From contig CANGIY010000006.1 in NCBI GenBank assembly GCA_947454235.1, positions 1 through 64,000 on the forward strand: a stretch of DNA of 64,000 bases, written 5' to 3'. Within the stretch, counting starts at the first letter, position 1, and the number at the start of each line of letters is the position of its first letter. The notes under the pieces are model-generated. The model did not search any database, was not told the DNA's origin, and saw nothing but the letters and a program-made list of their open reading frames with translations. A program made the translations under genes and the position numbers. The DNA is from Chitinophagaceae bacterium (GTDB lineage: Bacteria; Bacteroidota; Bacteroidia; Chitinophagales; Chitinophagaceae). Shown piece by piece: positions 1 through 9,186 of the stretch.

Positions 1-1863
1 AGGGTGAAGACCATTTAAGGTAATATAACCATCGTTATAACCACATGCGCTAGGATCACCATAATCGCGGATAGCCGTTGTAAAGCCCGGGTTAACCAAC
101 GTGTAAGGACCACGAGGGTTTGAATGGCAACGGCCTGTATTTACTGTGATGTTGTTATAAACACCAGCACAAAGTCCAGTGATATCATAAGTACCTGATG
201 AAGTTGTAAGAATTGATAATGATACCGGGCTACCGTTGTAGTTGTACCTGATTGTATCAATTTCTGTTGCGTTCAAGCCAGTCAAATGGATAACTCCGTC
301 GTTAGCACCGCAATAAGTTGGGTTTTCGAATGTTACTGTAGGGTCAGGGAATGGTGCTTGTGTAATACAAATAGGCACTTTGGCAAAGCAGTAAGTAGAA
401 ACTGCACTGTAGATTGTGAACGTATCGCAACCAATAGCAATCGTATCTAAGTAAGTACTTGTTAGGCCTGAATCGTTACTCAAAATTGTACCTGCTGCGT
501 TCGTAAGTGTTACGCGCCATGGTGCTCCCATACCGCCCGGTGTTACAGAAACAACACCATCTCTCACACAGTCTGACTGAGAGATGATTGTATATGCAAG
601 CGCCGGAACAGGCAATACGTCGATGTGCACCGGAATTGTTTGGACACCCTGAATTGGACAGGCATTATCCTTTACGATTACATAAATAACATAAGAACCC
701 GGAGTTACTGATGATGACCAACGCATCACACCAACAGCGTGGTTAGTAGAATCGCCATAAATAGTAAAAGTCATTCCCGGAGGCAAACCTGTGTTCCTGA
801 TGTATAATTCATTCGTAGTATCAGTCTCTGAAGCTGCAAATGACAAAGCAAAATCAGTAGTATTGGCACAAATATGGAAGTGATAAGGGTCATCGATTGT
901 ACCGCCACCACTATCAGATACGAACTGACCAGTTGGAGGAGCAGTAGTACAAGCAATAACAAGGAAAGTCATTTCCCTTTGGCTGGTACCAACCAAGGTA
1001 TCACCTCGCCACTCTTCCATTGTATAAACTACCAGTGCACGTTGAGTAACATTTGGGTGGAAACTAATCAACCCTGTTCTCCAATCGAATGAATAACTGC
1101 CGGCTGTATAAGTTAATGGATCAGTAGCTGAGTGACCACCGATGTACGTAACAGTTGATCCTGCACCACATCCAGAACCTGATGCACTTGCACCTGCAAC
1201 TAAAGAATATACAATGCTATCACCATCAGCATCAATACCGCCAGGTGTATAGTAATCATCGTTATTTAGACAAAAGAATGGAGTTGGTACAATTGTCAAT
1301 ACAGGATTGGAATTATCAACATCCTGATTGTTCAAAGTTGCAACAAGACGTGTTGTCGTTCCGCCTGAGATATTCGTAATCGCAGCAGCACGACCTGCCG
1401 CCGCGCCAGAGCCATTGTTACCATTGTAAACAAACTTCCAGTTTGCAGAACGGTGTCCGAGGTCATAAATATAGCTAAAACCAAATTGTTTAATACCCGG
1501 AATAGTTGACGAACTACTATGACATTGCGTTGAGTTTGAATCCCGAGGGCAAACCGGAGTAATTTCTTTACCGTTTCTTTGATTAAGCGAAGTATCATTC
1601 GTCAAAACAAGTGTCGTGACAAGTGTCGACCCGTCAAACACGCACACATTCGGTGTTGAACTCGGAAGTGTAGAGAATGAAGACGCACTTGAAGGACCAC
1701 AGTCACCATACAATATAACAGTTACTTTATAACGAGTACCTGATATCCAAGTATAGTGCAAATCGGCACCTACGATGTGAGAAGCAAACGAATTTTGCCC
1801 GAACGCCAGCATGAAAATGCTGAACAACAAAATCTTGGATTGACGTAAAAATAAATTTCTCAT
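1..1863 (-). CDS. Large secreted adhesin-like protein, N-terminal part (3' end outside window)
   Basis: The reverse strand is open from an ATG at 1861-1863 to the window edge, giving 621 residues without a stop. The first 27 residues form a signal peptide ending near FASH. The mature start, SHIVGADLHYTW followed by YKVTVILYGDCG, is the opening typical of large Bacteroidota proteins that end in a gliding-motility-associated or T9SS sorting domain. The rest is Thr/Ser/Gly-rich beta-sandwich-like sequence with regularly placed Cys residues. The C-terminus, which would carry the sorting signal, lies outside the window, so T9SS export is inferred. It is divergent from the sensor kinase at 2129. 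Confidence 0.8.
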   Translation of the reverse strand, partial: MRNLFLRQSKILLFSIFMLAFGQNSFASHIVGADLHYTWISGTRYKVTVILYGDCGPSSASSFSTLPSSTPNVCVFDGSTLVTTLVLTNDTSLNQRNGKEITPVCPRDSNSTQCHSSSSTIPGIKQFGFSYIYDLGHRSANWKFVYNGNNGSGAAAGRAAAITNISGGTTTRLVATLNNQDVDNSNPVLTIVPTPFFCLNNDDYYTPGGIDADGDSIVYSLVAGASASGSGCGAGSTVTYIGGHSATDPLTYTAGSYSFDWRTGLISFHPNVTQRALVVYTMEEWRGDTLVGTSQREMTFLVIACTTAPPTGQFVSDSGGGTIDDPYHFHICANTTDFALSFAASETDTTNELYIRNTGLPPGMTFTIYGDSTNHAVGVMRWSSSVTPGSYVIYVIVKDNACPIQGVQTIPVHIDVLPVPALAYTIISQSDCVRDGVVSVTPGGMGAPWRVTLTNAAGTILSNDSGLTSTYLDTIAIGCDTFTIYSAVSTYCFAKVPICITQAPFPDPTVTFENPTYCGANDGVIHLTGLNATEIDTIRYNYNGSPVSLSILTTSSGTYDITGLCAGVYNNITVNTGRCHSNPRGPYTLVNPGFTTAIRDYGDPSACGYNDGYITLNGLHP

Positions 1864-1917
1864 GACTTGCTTAGCGTTTATTTGCACTTACCCTAATAAT
1901 ACAGGTAAAAAAGGGCG

Positions 1918-1943
1918 TTAAGTTGGGTTTAAGCCCAACTTAA
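1918..1943. repeat. 10-bp perfect inverted repeat in divergent intergenic region
   Basis: The arms TTAAGTTGGG and CCCAACTTAA are exact reverse complements separated by TTTAAG. The element lies about 55-80 bases upstream of the adhesin ATG at 1863 and about 185 bases before the kinase at 2129. It could be an operator for a dimeric regulator or a leader hairpin. It has no adjacent T-run, so it is not a typical terminator. Confidence 0.5.
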
Positions 1944-2128
1944 GCCAATTTGGGGATAAAATTAGTATTTTTCTTAACTTCTAAAACACAGTCATCGAAT
2001 AATTTTATCTCCAATATGATTAATTATTGCAAAAGTTTGAATTGATCCAAAAACTTGGGGCAGTCTACTTGTTCAATTAATTGTGATTTGTAAAAAGATT
2101 AATTAATCGTACTTTCACCCCAAATAGT

Positions 2129-4204
2129 TTGATTCTGCGCAACGTAGTACTTCTTTTAATTTCGACATTCTACCTTGCCGGGCTCTTTTCCTGTACCAAT
2201 ATCAACAACAGCCAGTCGCACCAAAGCGTTGCAGTTGATACGCTCCTGAAATTGGGAGAAAAAATCAGGAAAACAAAAAGCCCAGCAGACGCTTTGGTTT
2301 TTCTTCAAACTAATTTCCCTTCAATTAAAAATAAAACTACAGAAGATTTTAACGCATATTACAATGCACTTTACGATATATATTCACGTGAGTTGCCCAA
2401 CGACAACAAACGTATTGAATTAGCTGACAAGCTGATCGCCAACATGGAAGGGCAGCCTGAGGGCTCGTATAAGCAACAGGCATTAATTCAAGCTTATAAT
2501 GCTAAGGCCAATGCGTTGCTCTCAAAAAGCTATCACAATGCTGCTTACGAATACTTCTTCAAAGCTAAAAGGCTTGCAACCGACAACGCTGACCTTTGTG
2601 CACTGAGTGAGTTTTCTTATAATATGGGGATGGTAACATACCGACAACACAAGTATGAGAAAGCCAAAAACCATTTTTTAGAATGTCTCGCTGAAAGACA
2701 GCATTGCCCTGGTGGAGTGCTGTTTTTCGAAAACCAACAAAATGTTTTAGACAACATAGGGCTTAGTTATGAGCACATGGGGCTTTATGACTCTGCAAAA
2801 TATTACTACGTTAGAGCGCTCACTGTCGTGAACGAAGAAATCAAGCCGTTCAAAAAAAATGACACAACAGGTCCCCTAACTTCGGAAGCAGTGATTTTAG
2901 GCAACCTTGCCGATGTTTATGCCCAGGAGAAAAAATATGATACGGCATTCAATCTATTAAACAGGTCAATCAACTTTAATATTCAAAAAGGACACGACAA
3001 CACCGATGCCGCAATTGACCAGATTAAACTCGCAAAACTTTTTTTATCGCTCAACCTAGGAGATAGCTTAAAACAAACCCTCTATAAAATTAAAGGGGAA
3101 CTCGATTCCATTCATTCTGCGTTTGTAGAAAAGGAATGGTACAAATTAATGTGGCAAAACTATGCCCACCATGGCGACTCGTTGAATGCAATGCGCTATG
3201 CCATAGCTTACCAAATCAAAAATGACTCCTTTGAGCTTTCTAACAGGGAATTGATGAATACTGATGTTGAAGGCAGTATCAAAAGCCTTGAACACGAAAA
3301 TGAAATAAAACTGTTAGAGAAAGACAAAGAAGAGCAAAAACTGTACTTAATAATATCTGTTATTATCATCATAGCAACTATCTTACTTGTGTTAATGATG
3401 ATGCGTAACTCTATCAGGTCGAGCAAAGACGTTCAAAGCCTCACGGAACTGAACAACAAAATCAGTGACCAAAAAGTACAATTGGAACAAGCCCTTAAAG
3501 AACTTGAAATTCGCGATAAAGATAAATCCAGGATATTAAGGTCGGTTGCTCATGATGTTATGAGTCCGATATCTGCAATTGCAGCTTTGATTGATATTCT
3601 GATTTCTGAATCGGAGGATGCATCAGAAGATCACAAAGAAATTTTGAACCTGATAAGAGAGGCTTGCAACAATTCGTTAAACCTGAGCAGAGATATTCTT
3701 GATGCGTCAGTAGCTATTGCTCCTGGTCAACTTCATAAAGAATGGATAGATATTGCCAAACTTATTCAAAGTAGCGTTGAACTACTTTCAGTAAGGGCAG
3801 CCGAAAAACATATACAACTTAATTTCACGAACCAAGCAAACGGATTGCAAGCATTTGTAAACCGCGAAAAAATATGGCGCGTTATCAATAACCTTATCGT
3901 AAACGCCATAAAATTCAGCTTTGAAAAAACACACATACAAATTACGCTAACGAAAGACGACCAAAATGTGGTTGTTTCTGTTCAAGACTTCGGAATGGGT
4001 ATTCCAGAGAAAAACAAAGCGCATATTTTTGACATGTTCACCGAAAGCAAAATGTTTGGCACCAACGGAGAAAAACCACATGGTATCGGACTTTCTATAT
4101 CTCTGCAAGTTGCACGTACACATGGTGGCAATATTTGGTTTGAAAGTGAAGAAGGTAAAGGCACAACTTTCTACCTTTCATTCCCTATCAATCTCGAAAT
4201 TTAA
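2129..4204 (+). CDS. TPR-containing sensor histidine kinase with lipoprotein-like N-terminus
   Basis: This 691-residue protein starts at a TTG; no in-frame ATG lies between the upstream TGA at 2084 and this codon. The N-terminus is hydrophobic and ends in a lipobox-like LFSC (Cys22). TPR-like helices fill residues about 35-390, then comes a transmembrane segment near 405-428 and a short coiled coil. The kinase core has an H-box with His475 (SVAHDVMSP), an N-box NNLIVNAIKFS, a G1 box DFGMGIPE and a G2 box HGIGLSIS. The TPR part is probably periplasmic and the kinase cytoplasmic. The next gene is a lone receiver, its likely partner, at the head of a polysaccharide locus. Confidence 0.88.
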   Translation: MILRNVVLLLISTFYLAGLFSCTNINNSQSHQSVAVDTLLKLGEKIRKTKSPADALVFLQTNFPSIKNKTTEDFNAYYNALYDIYSRELPNDNKRIELADKLIANMEGQPEGSYKQQALIQAYNAKANALLSKSYHNAAYEYFFKAKRLATDNADLCALSEFSYNMGMVTYRQHKYEKAKNHFLECLAERQHCPGGVLFFENQQNVLDNIGLSYEHMGLYDSAKYYYVRALTVVNEEIKPFKKNDTTGPLTSEAVILGNLADVYAQEKKYDTAFNLLNRSINFNIQKGHDNTDAAIDQIKLAKLFLSLNLGDSLKQTLYKIKGELDSIHSAFVEKEWYKLMWQNYAHHGDSLNAMRYAIAYQIKNDSFELSNRELMNTDVEGSIKSLEHENEIKLLEKDKEEQKLYLIISVIIIIATILLVLMMMRNSIRSSKDVQSLTELNNKISDQKVQLEQALKELEIRDKDKSRILRSVAHDVMSPISAIAALIDILISESEDASEDHKEILNLIREACNNSLNLSRDILDASVAIAPGQLHKEWIDIAKLIQSSVELLSVRAAEKHIQLNFTNQANGLQAFVNREKIWRVINNLIVNAIKFSFEKTHIQITLTKDDQNVVVSVQDFGMGIPEKNKAHIFDMFTESKMFGTNGEKPHGIGLSISLQVARTHGGNIWFESEEGKGTTFYLSFPINLEI

Positions 4205-4364
4205 TTGTTAAATTATCGAAGGGCAAAACCTGCTGTTTTTTGTATCGAACTTGTAAAAGCCGATTAAAACAGTTTAAAAAGGCGGTATTTCACTCTATCA
4301 AATAAATTAGGGAGCTGTTTTTGTTAAAACCACCCTGTTTGGATATATCCCTATTTTTTTTACT

Positions 4365-4398
4365 TTTGAGGGTTAGTTAACCTTTTATTTTATATTTG
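4365..4398 (+). promoter_or_regulatory. Bacteroidota-type promoter upstream of receiver gene
   Basis: TATATTTG at 4391-4398 matches the -7 consensus TAnnTTTG, and TTTG at 4365-4368 sits 22 bases upstream as a -33 element. Transcription would start near 4403, about 35 bases before the ATG at 4437, separating the receiver and downstream genes from the kinase transcript. Confidence 0.5.
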
Positions 4399-4436
4399 TT
4401 CGGTAAAATCACTTATCAAACGTATTTTTTTGATAC

Positions 4437-4841
4437 ATGACCACGATATTGATTATTGAAGATGATGACATCATGTTAAAGGCAGTTAGAAACATTTTAA
4501 CCAAGGCAGGTTATAATGTACTTACTGCAAAAGATGGCAAAGAAGCTTTCGATAAAATGGAGAATTGCGAGTATGACATCGTCATTACCGACCTTATGAT
4601 GCCGTATGCTAACGGCTTGGAGGTGGTAAGCCGACTCAGGAGCGACTCTACCAAAAGACACGTTTCCATCATTGTTGTTTCATCGGTAGGTAACGAAGAA
4701 ACAATCACTGAGGCATTCAGACTAGGTGCTGATGACTACTTGAAAAAACCAATTATGGCAGGCGAGTTGCTTATTAGATTACGTAAGTTGATTGAAAACC
4801 GATCAACAAGTAATTTGAAGCTCGTGACCAAAAAAAAATAA
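4437..4841 (+). CDS. Single-domain response regulator (CheY-like receiver)
   Basis: This is a stand-alone 134-residue receiver with no output domain. The acidic pocket EDDD is at residues 8-11, the phospho-acceptor is Asp52 in VITDLMMP, the conserved Ser/Thr region is VVSS near 80-83, and Lys104 precedes Pro105. It lies 232 bases behind the TPR kinase and 9 bases before the HEAT-repeat gene. It probably passes the kinase signal to the membrane synthase by protein contact rather than by DNA binding; that role is inferred from gene order. Confidence 0.9.
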   Translation: MTTILIIEDDDIMLKAVRNILTKAGYNVLTAKDGKEAFDKMENCEYDIVITDLMMPYANGLEVVSRLRSDSTKRHVSIIVVSSVGNEETITEAFRLGADDYLKKPIMAGELLIRLRKLIENRSTSNLKLVTKKK

Positions 4842-4850
4842 GCACATAGT

Positions 4851-6002
4851 ATGTGGAGCGACTTAACCAACCTTCTATATCAGGCTTATGAACAGTATAG
4901 CTTCTTGCCGCTGTTTATTGAAATCGCCCTGTTTTTCATTTTTATTGCCATTTTCGCCACCATATTTGCCTATGGTGTTATCCTTTTCCGTCGCTGGAAG
5001 GGGTATGTGCATGATAAACGCATGAAATTCATCAGGCCGAAAGTAGAAGAGATGATTACAGAACAAGTGCTCATCAATGAAAATTTGGAACAAATACCTG
5101 TAGAAGAAATTGAATTTGACCAAGCAGCTATAAACGACAAAATCTTTAAAAAACCTTGGGTGCGTCAGGTTGTAATTGATATTCTTATACAATACCGTAA
5201 GAACTTTAGGGGCGAGGTAGGTGAACTTCTTAGAAAGCTTTATATCGATATGAACCTTACAAAGGATTCATTCGAAAAAATGAAAAGCCTTAAATGGGAG
5301 CGTAAAATCAAGGCTGTAGTTGAATTGACACAAATGGACGTTCAAATATCGGACGTAACTATTCTTCCGCTCACCAACAGCACCAACCCTTCTTTGCGTG
5401 CAGCTGCCCGTAATGCTTACATTCAATTGAGTAAAAACGAACCTTTCAAATTCTTCGACGTTGCGACAGAACCAATTCTTCCGTGGGATCAGCTCGAACT
5501 ATTTAGGATTATCACCACTACTAAAGACATTGCAATTCCCAACTTTTCAAGGTGGGTAAGTTATTCAACCAATAAAAGTGTGGTTTCTTTTTGTCTTAAG
5601 TTAATTGCACACTACGATCAGCAAACAGCAATTCCGGCGGTTATGGATCTACTGAACAATAAAGACCACTACTTCAGGGCTAACGCTATCAATTGTCTGG
5701 GTAAACTTGGTGCCGAGGCAGCAGAAGACCGTCTGACAAAAATTTACGCAACGCAACCTATACATTGCCAATTGGAAATTTTGAAGGCGCTGGGTCGCAT
5801 TGCTTCAGGTAATAATCTGGAGTTCCTTAAAAATGAATTCCTCTTCTCTTCAAACTTTGACGTGCGCATGGCGGCGGCTCGTTCTATCATCAAACACAAT
5901 ACGCCTGCATCCAGAGCAATGGTTGAAGACTTGCGCGCAACTACTTACGAAGAAAACAAACTTATTATAAGTCACTGCCTAAACCCGTTGATTAAACACT
6001 AA
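4851..6002 (+). CDS. Membrane-anchored HEAT-repeat protein
   Basis: The 383-residue protein has one strong N-terminal transmembrane helix at residues about 20-46, followed by a basic RRWK stretch that suggests a cytoplasmic C-terminal body. Residues about 135-380 consist of paired amphipathic helices with HEAT-like signatures such as NPSLRAAARNAYIQL, HYFRANAINCLGKLG and FDVRMAAARSIIKH. No catalytic motif is visible. Its TAA stop shares one base with the ATG of the following glycosyltransferase (TAATG at 6000-6004), so the two are probably translationally coupled. A scaffold or regulatory role for the synthase is inferred. Confidence 0.85.
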   Translation: MWSDLTNLLYQAYEQYSFLPLFIEIALFFIFIAIFATIFAYGVILFRRWKGYVHDKRMKFIRPKVEEMITEQVLINENLEQIPVEEIEFDQAAINDKIFKKPWVRQVVIDILIQYRKNFRGEVGELLRKLYIDMNLTKDSFEKMKSLKWERKIKAVVELTQMDVQISDVTILPLTNSTNPSLRAAARNAYIQLSKNEPFKFFDVATEPILPWDQLELFRIITTTKDIAIPNFSRWVSYSTNKSVVSFCLKLIAHYDQQTAIPAVMDLLNNKDHYFRANAINCLGKLGAEAAEDRLTKIYATQPIHCQLEILKALGRIASGNNLEFLKNEFLFSSNFDVRMAAARSIIKHNTPASRAMVEDLRATTYEENKLIISHCLNPLIKH

Positions 6003-7468
6003 TGATGGATTCAATATTTGTAGAGTATCTATCTCGATTCTTCGAGTATACCGTATTTGTGTACGGTACTACCCTACTTGTATTCTATGCATTACTGGCT
6101 ATTCTTTCATTCCTAAACATCAGGCTTTTTCTTAAAAAAGAAAGTTACACCGATTATTCTGTAATTGTAGCATCACCTTTGGCACCAGGCATTTCTGTAA
6201 TTGCCCCTGCGTTTAACGAAAGCATTACCATCGTACAAAACGTTCGCTCACTACTTACGCTCGATTATCCCAACTACGAAATCATCATCATAAACGATGG
6301 TAGTACCGATGATACGCTTGAAAAACTGGTGAACGAATTCAACCTTGTTAAAGTTGATTATGCGTACGACGTAAAAATTAAATCCAAACCCGTTCGCGGT
6401 GTTTACAAATCGCTGAACGATGCTTATACCAAACTGGTTGTAGTAGATAAAGAAAACGGTAAATCGAAAGCAGATGCGTCTAATGCAGGTATCAATGTAT
6501 GCTCAAAACCATACTTCGTTTGTACCGACGTGGATTGCATTTTGCACGAACATACCCTTCAAAAACTCATTAAACCGGTTATGGAAGAAGATGAGTTCAG
6601 GGTTATCGCTGTAGGTGCTACTCTTCGTCTTTCAAACTCTTGCGAATTTGACCAAGGCGTAATTACAAAAATTCGTGCACCGCGTCCACTATTAGCCCGT
6701 TTCCAGGAAATGGAATACATCAGGGCGTTTGTGTTGGGTAAAATGGGCTGGAGCTACATCAATGCTGTCCCGAATGTATCGGGTGGTTTAGGTTTGTTTG
6801 ATAAAGACGTAGCAATTAGAGCGGGCGGGTACGACCCGGCGTCATTCGGTGAAGACATGGAGCTAATGCTTCGTATGAACCGTTACACCGCCGAAAACAA
6901 AATTAAATCTGCTGTTAAGTATATTCCACTCACGTTGTGCTGGACGGAAGGTCCTTCAACATTAAAAATCTTCATGCGCCAACGTACACGTTGGGGAAGG
7001 GGGTTGATTCAGTTGATGGTGACGCACCGAAAACTTTTCTTCAACTCGACCTACGGAAGAGTGGGTATGCTTACCTATCCTTATAACTTCTTCTTCGAGC
7101 TACTGGCACCTGTTATTGAGTTTATAGGCATCATTTACTATATCATTATTGCATATCTCGACCAAGTAAACTGGCCTTATGCCATCATCCTGCTTGTGTT
7201 TGTGTACACCTATTCGGTGATGATATCTACACTTGCTGTGCTGTGGGATCAGCTCACGTTCCAATATTATAAGTCGTGGGGCGATGTAATAAGGATTTGT
7301 GCGATGGTGTTTGTAGAAATGTTACTTTACCATCCTTTAATTGTAATTTTTGCACTCAGGGGTTACTATTTCTATCTCACCAATAGAAAACACTCTTGGG
7401 GTAACATGCAACGACAAGGATTTAAAAAAGCAGAAGGCTCGGATAATAAACCGGCCACTGCAAGCTAA
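6002..7468 (+). CDS. Membrane GT2 glycosyltransferase, processive polysaccharide synthase type (copy 1)
   Basis: This 488-residue family 2 glycosyltransferase has one N-terminal transmembrane segment (about 15-42) and three C-terminal ones (about 362-385, 390-415, 428-455). The GT-A core shows SVIAPAFNES, NDGSTDD (98-104), the metal-binding DVD at 176-178, the GED acceptor motif at 283-285 and QRTRW at 327-331. The Q-x-x-R-W motif is known from processive beta-glycan synthases such as cellulose, hyaluronan and PNAG synthases. It starts at the ATG overlapping the HEAT gene stop. The sugar cannot be read from the sequence. It most likely polymerises and translocates an exopolysaccharide together with the next gene product. 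Confidence 0.9.
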   Translation: MMDSIFVEYLSRFFEYTVFVYGTTLLVFYALLAILSFLNIRLFLKKESYTDYSVIVASPLAPGISVIAPAFNESITIVQNVRSLLTLDYPNYEIIIINDGSTDDTLEKLVNEFNLVKVDYAYDVKIKSKPVRGVYKSLNDAYTKLVVVDKENGKSKADASNAGINVCSKPYFVCTDVDCILHEHTLQKLIKPVMEEDEFRVIAVGATLRLSNSCEFDQGVITKIRAPRPLLARFQEMEYIRAFVLGKMGWSYINAVPNVSGGLGLFDKDVAIRAGGYDPASFGEDMELMLRMNRYTAENKIKSAVKYIPLTLCWTEGPSTLKIFMRQRTRWGRGLIQLMVTHRKLFFNSTYGRVGMLTYPYNFFFELLAPVIEFIGIIYYIIIAYLDQVNWPYAIILLVFVYTYSVMISTLAVLWDQLTFQYYKSWGDVIRICAMVFVEMLLYHPLIVIFALRGYYFYLTNRKHSWGNMQRQGFKKAEGSDNKPATAS

Positions 7469-7482
7469 TAAATGTAGAATCA

Positions 7483-9033
7483 ATGAGATCCTTTGCGTAT
7501 TTCTTTTCCCAGGGAACTTTCTGGGACGTTATGGGGGACTTTTACCAAAAAGCGGTATTCATTTACGGCACTTCGCTGTTAATGGCATACGGCCTTTTGG
7601 CTATTATGTCGCTTGTTGCGATCAGGAGATACATTAAAAAGAATACCATTGTTGATATCAACATCATCGTAGAATCTCCATTAGCACCGGGTATATCGGT
7701 AATTGCGCCTGCTTTCAACGAAAGTGTAACAATTGTACAAAACGTACGTTCGCTGCTTACATTCAATTATCCAAAGTTTGAGGTGATTATCGTCAATGAT
7801 GGTAGTACCGATGACACACTAGATAAACTAATTGACGAATTTGAACTCGTACAGGTTGATTATGCTTTCAGGGAAAAACTGAACTGCGAACCTATCAAAA
7901 GGGTTTTCAAATCGCTTAATAGCGCCTATACAAAGTTGATTGTAATTGACAAAGTAAACGGTAAAAGTAAGGCCGATGCCTCGAATGCCGGTATTAACTT
8001 GTCTTCTTATGATTACTTCCTGTGTACTGACGTGGATTGTATCCTCGAAAAAAACACACTCATTAAGCTTATCAAGCCATTCATGGATGAGGAAACCACT
8101 AAGATTAAAGAAGTGGGAGAACCATGTATGGAATGCGGTTTCCAACACATTAAAGAAGACTATCGTAAAGTAATTGCCGTAGGTGCTACCTTGAGAATGG
8201 TAAACTCGTGTGAGGTGGATGAGGGTTTAATTACCCGAGTAAAACCGCCCCAAAAACTTTTGCCGCGTTTCCAGGAAATGGAGTACATCAGAGCGTTTGT
8301 ATTGGGTAAAATGGGTTGGGACTTTATTAACGCAGTTCCAAACGTTTCGGGTGGTTTGGGTATGTTCGATAAAGATGTTGCCATTAAAGCAGGCGGATAC
8401 GATTCGAAATCTTTTGGTGAAGACATGGATCTTATTACCCGTATGGGTAGTTACATGCGTGTACACGACCGTAAGTATGCCGTAAGGTATGTACCTGAAA
8501 CACTTTGCTGGACAGAAGGTCCTACTACACTGAAGGTATTTGGTCGCCAGCGTTCACGTTGGTCTCGCGGTCTGGCTCAGATCATGAGCATTCACAGGCG
8601 TATTTTGTTCAACCCACGTTTTGGACGTTTGGGCTTAATTGTATTTCCATACAACTTCTTTTTTGAATTACTAGCTCCCTTAATCGAATTTTTTGGGATT
8701 TTGTACTACATATACCTCATTTATACACATCAAATTAACTGGCCGTACGCCATCATCTTAATTATATTCGTCTACACATACTCTGTAATGATTACCACAC
8801 TAGCTTTGTTGTGGGATCAGATTACTTTTAAGTATTACAAGAAGTGGTCTGAGGTGATAGGACTTTGCTTTATGGCATTCCTAGAGCCTTTCGTTTACCA
8901 TCCACTTATTTTGTTTTTTGCTTTAAAAGGGTACTTCAACTTCATTACAGGAAGAAAGCACGTTTGGGGCAACATGCAAAGGCAAGGATTCGGAAACCAA
9001 CCGAAGAAGGATACGGAAATGAAAGCCGCTTAA
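7483..9033 (+). CDS. Membrane GT2 glycosyltransferase, processive polysaccharide synthase type (copy 2)
   Basis: This 516-residue paralogue of the preceding enzyme lies 14 bases behind it and is closely similar along its length. It keeps NDGSTDD (105-111), DVD (183-185), GED (312-314) and QRSRW (356-360), plus the same one N-terminal and three C-terminal membrane segments. It differs by an insertion of about 25 residues at roughly 204-228, containing a CMEC pair (Cys215, Cys218), just before the conserved VIAVGATLRM strand. The pair looks like a tandem duplication that diverged. Both copies keep all catalytic motifs, so both should be active. They may form a heteromeric synthase or add different sugars. 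Confidence 0.9.
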   Translation: MRSFAYFFSQGTFWDVMGDFYQKAVFIYGTSLLMAYGLLAIMSLVAIRRYIKKNTIVDINIIVESPLAPGISVIAPAFNESVTIVQNVRSLLTFNYPKFEVIIVNDGSTDDTLDKLIDEFELVQVDYAFREKLNCEPIKRVFKSLNSAYTKLIVIDKVNGKSKADASNAGINLSSYDYFLCTDVDCILEKNTLIKLIKPFMDEETTKIKEVGEPCMECGFQHIKEDYRKVIAVGATLRMVNSCEVDEGLITRVKPPQKLLPRFQEMEYIRAFVLGKMGWDFINAVPNVSGGLGMFDKDVAIKAGGYDSKSFGEDMDLITRMGSYMRVHDRKYAVRYVPETLCWTEGPTTLKVFGRQRSRWSRGLAQIMSIHRRILFNPRFGRLGLIVFPYNFFFELLAPLIEFFGILYYIYLIYTHQINWPYAIILIIFVYTYSVMITTLALLWDQITFKYYKKWSEVIGLCFMAFLEPFVYHPLILFFALKGYFNFITGRKHVWGNMQRQGFGNQPKKDTEMKAA

Positions 9034-9186
9034 CAATCCTTGTTGCCTGATTTCAGGTTACATTACAACATTCACAACTACCTGTTAAACACTATCATTC
9101 AATGATGTGTCGGGAAACCGATGCATTAGGGAAACTATTAAACGCTATCAAACAAACAACTACTAACCGAAATTAAATTTCACAAC

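Noticed and set aside
771-1598. Several short open frames on both strands over the first 1.6 kb
   Set aside because: A single minus-strand frame is open from 1863 to the window edge and has a signal peptide and a recognisable secreted-protein start; the others are in the wrong frame.
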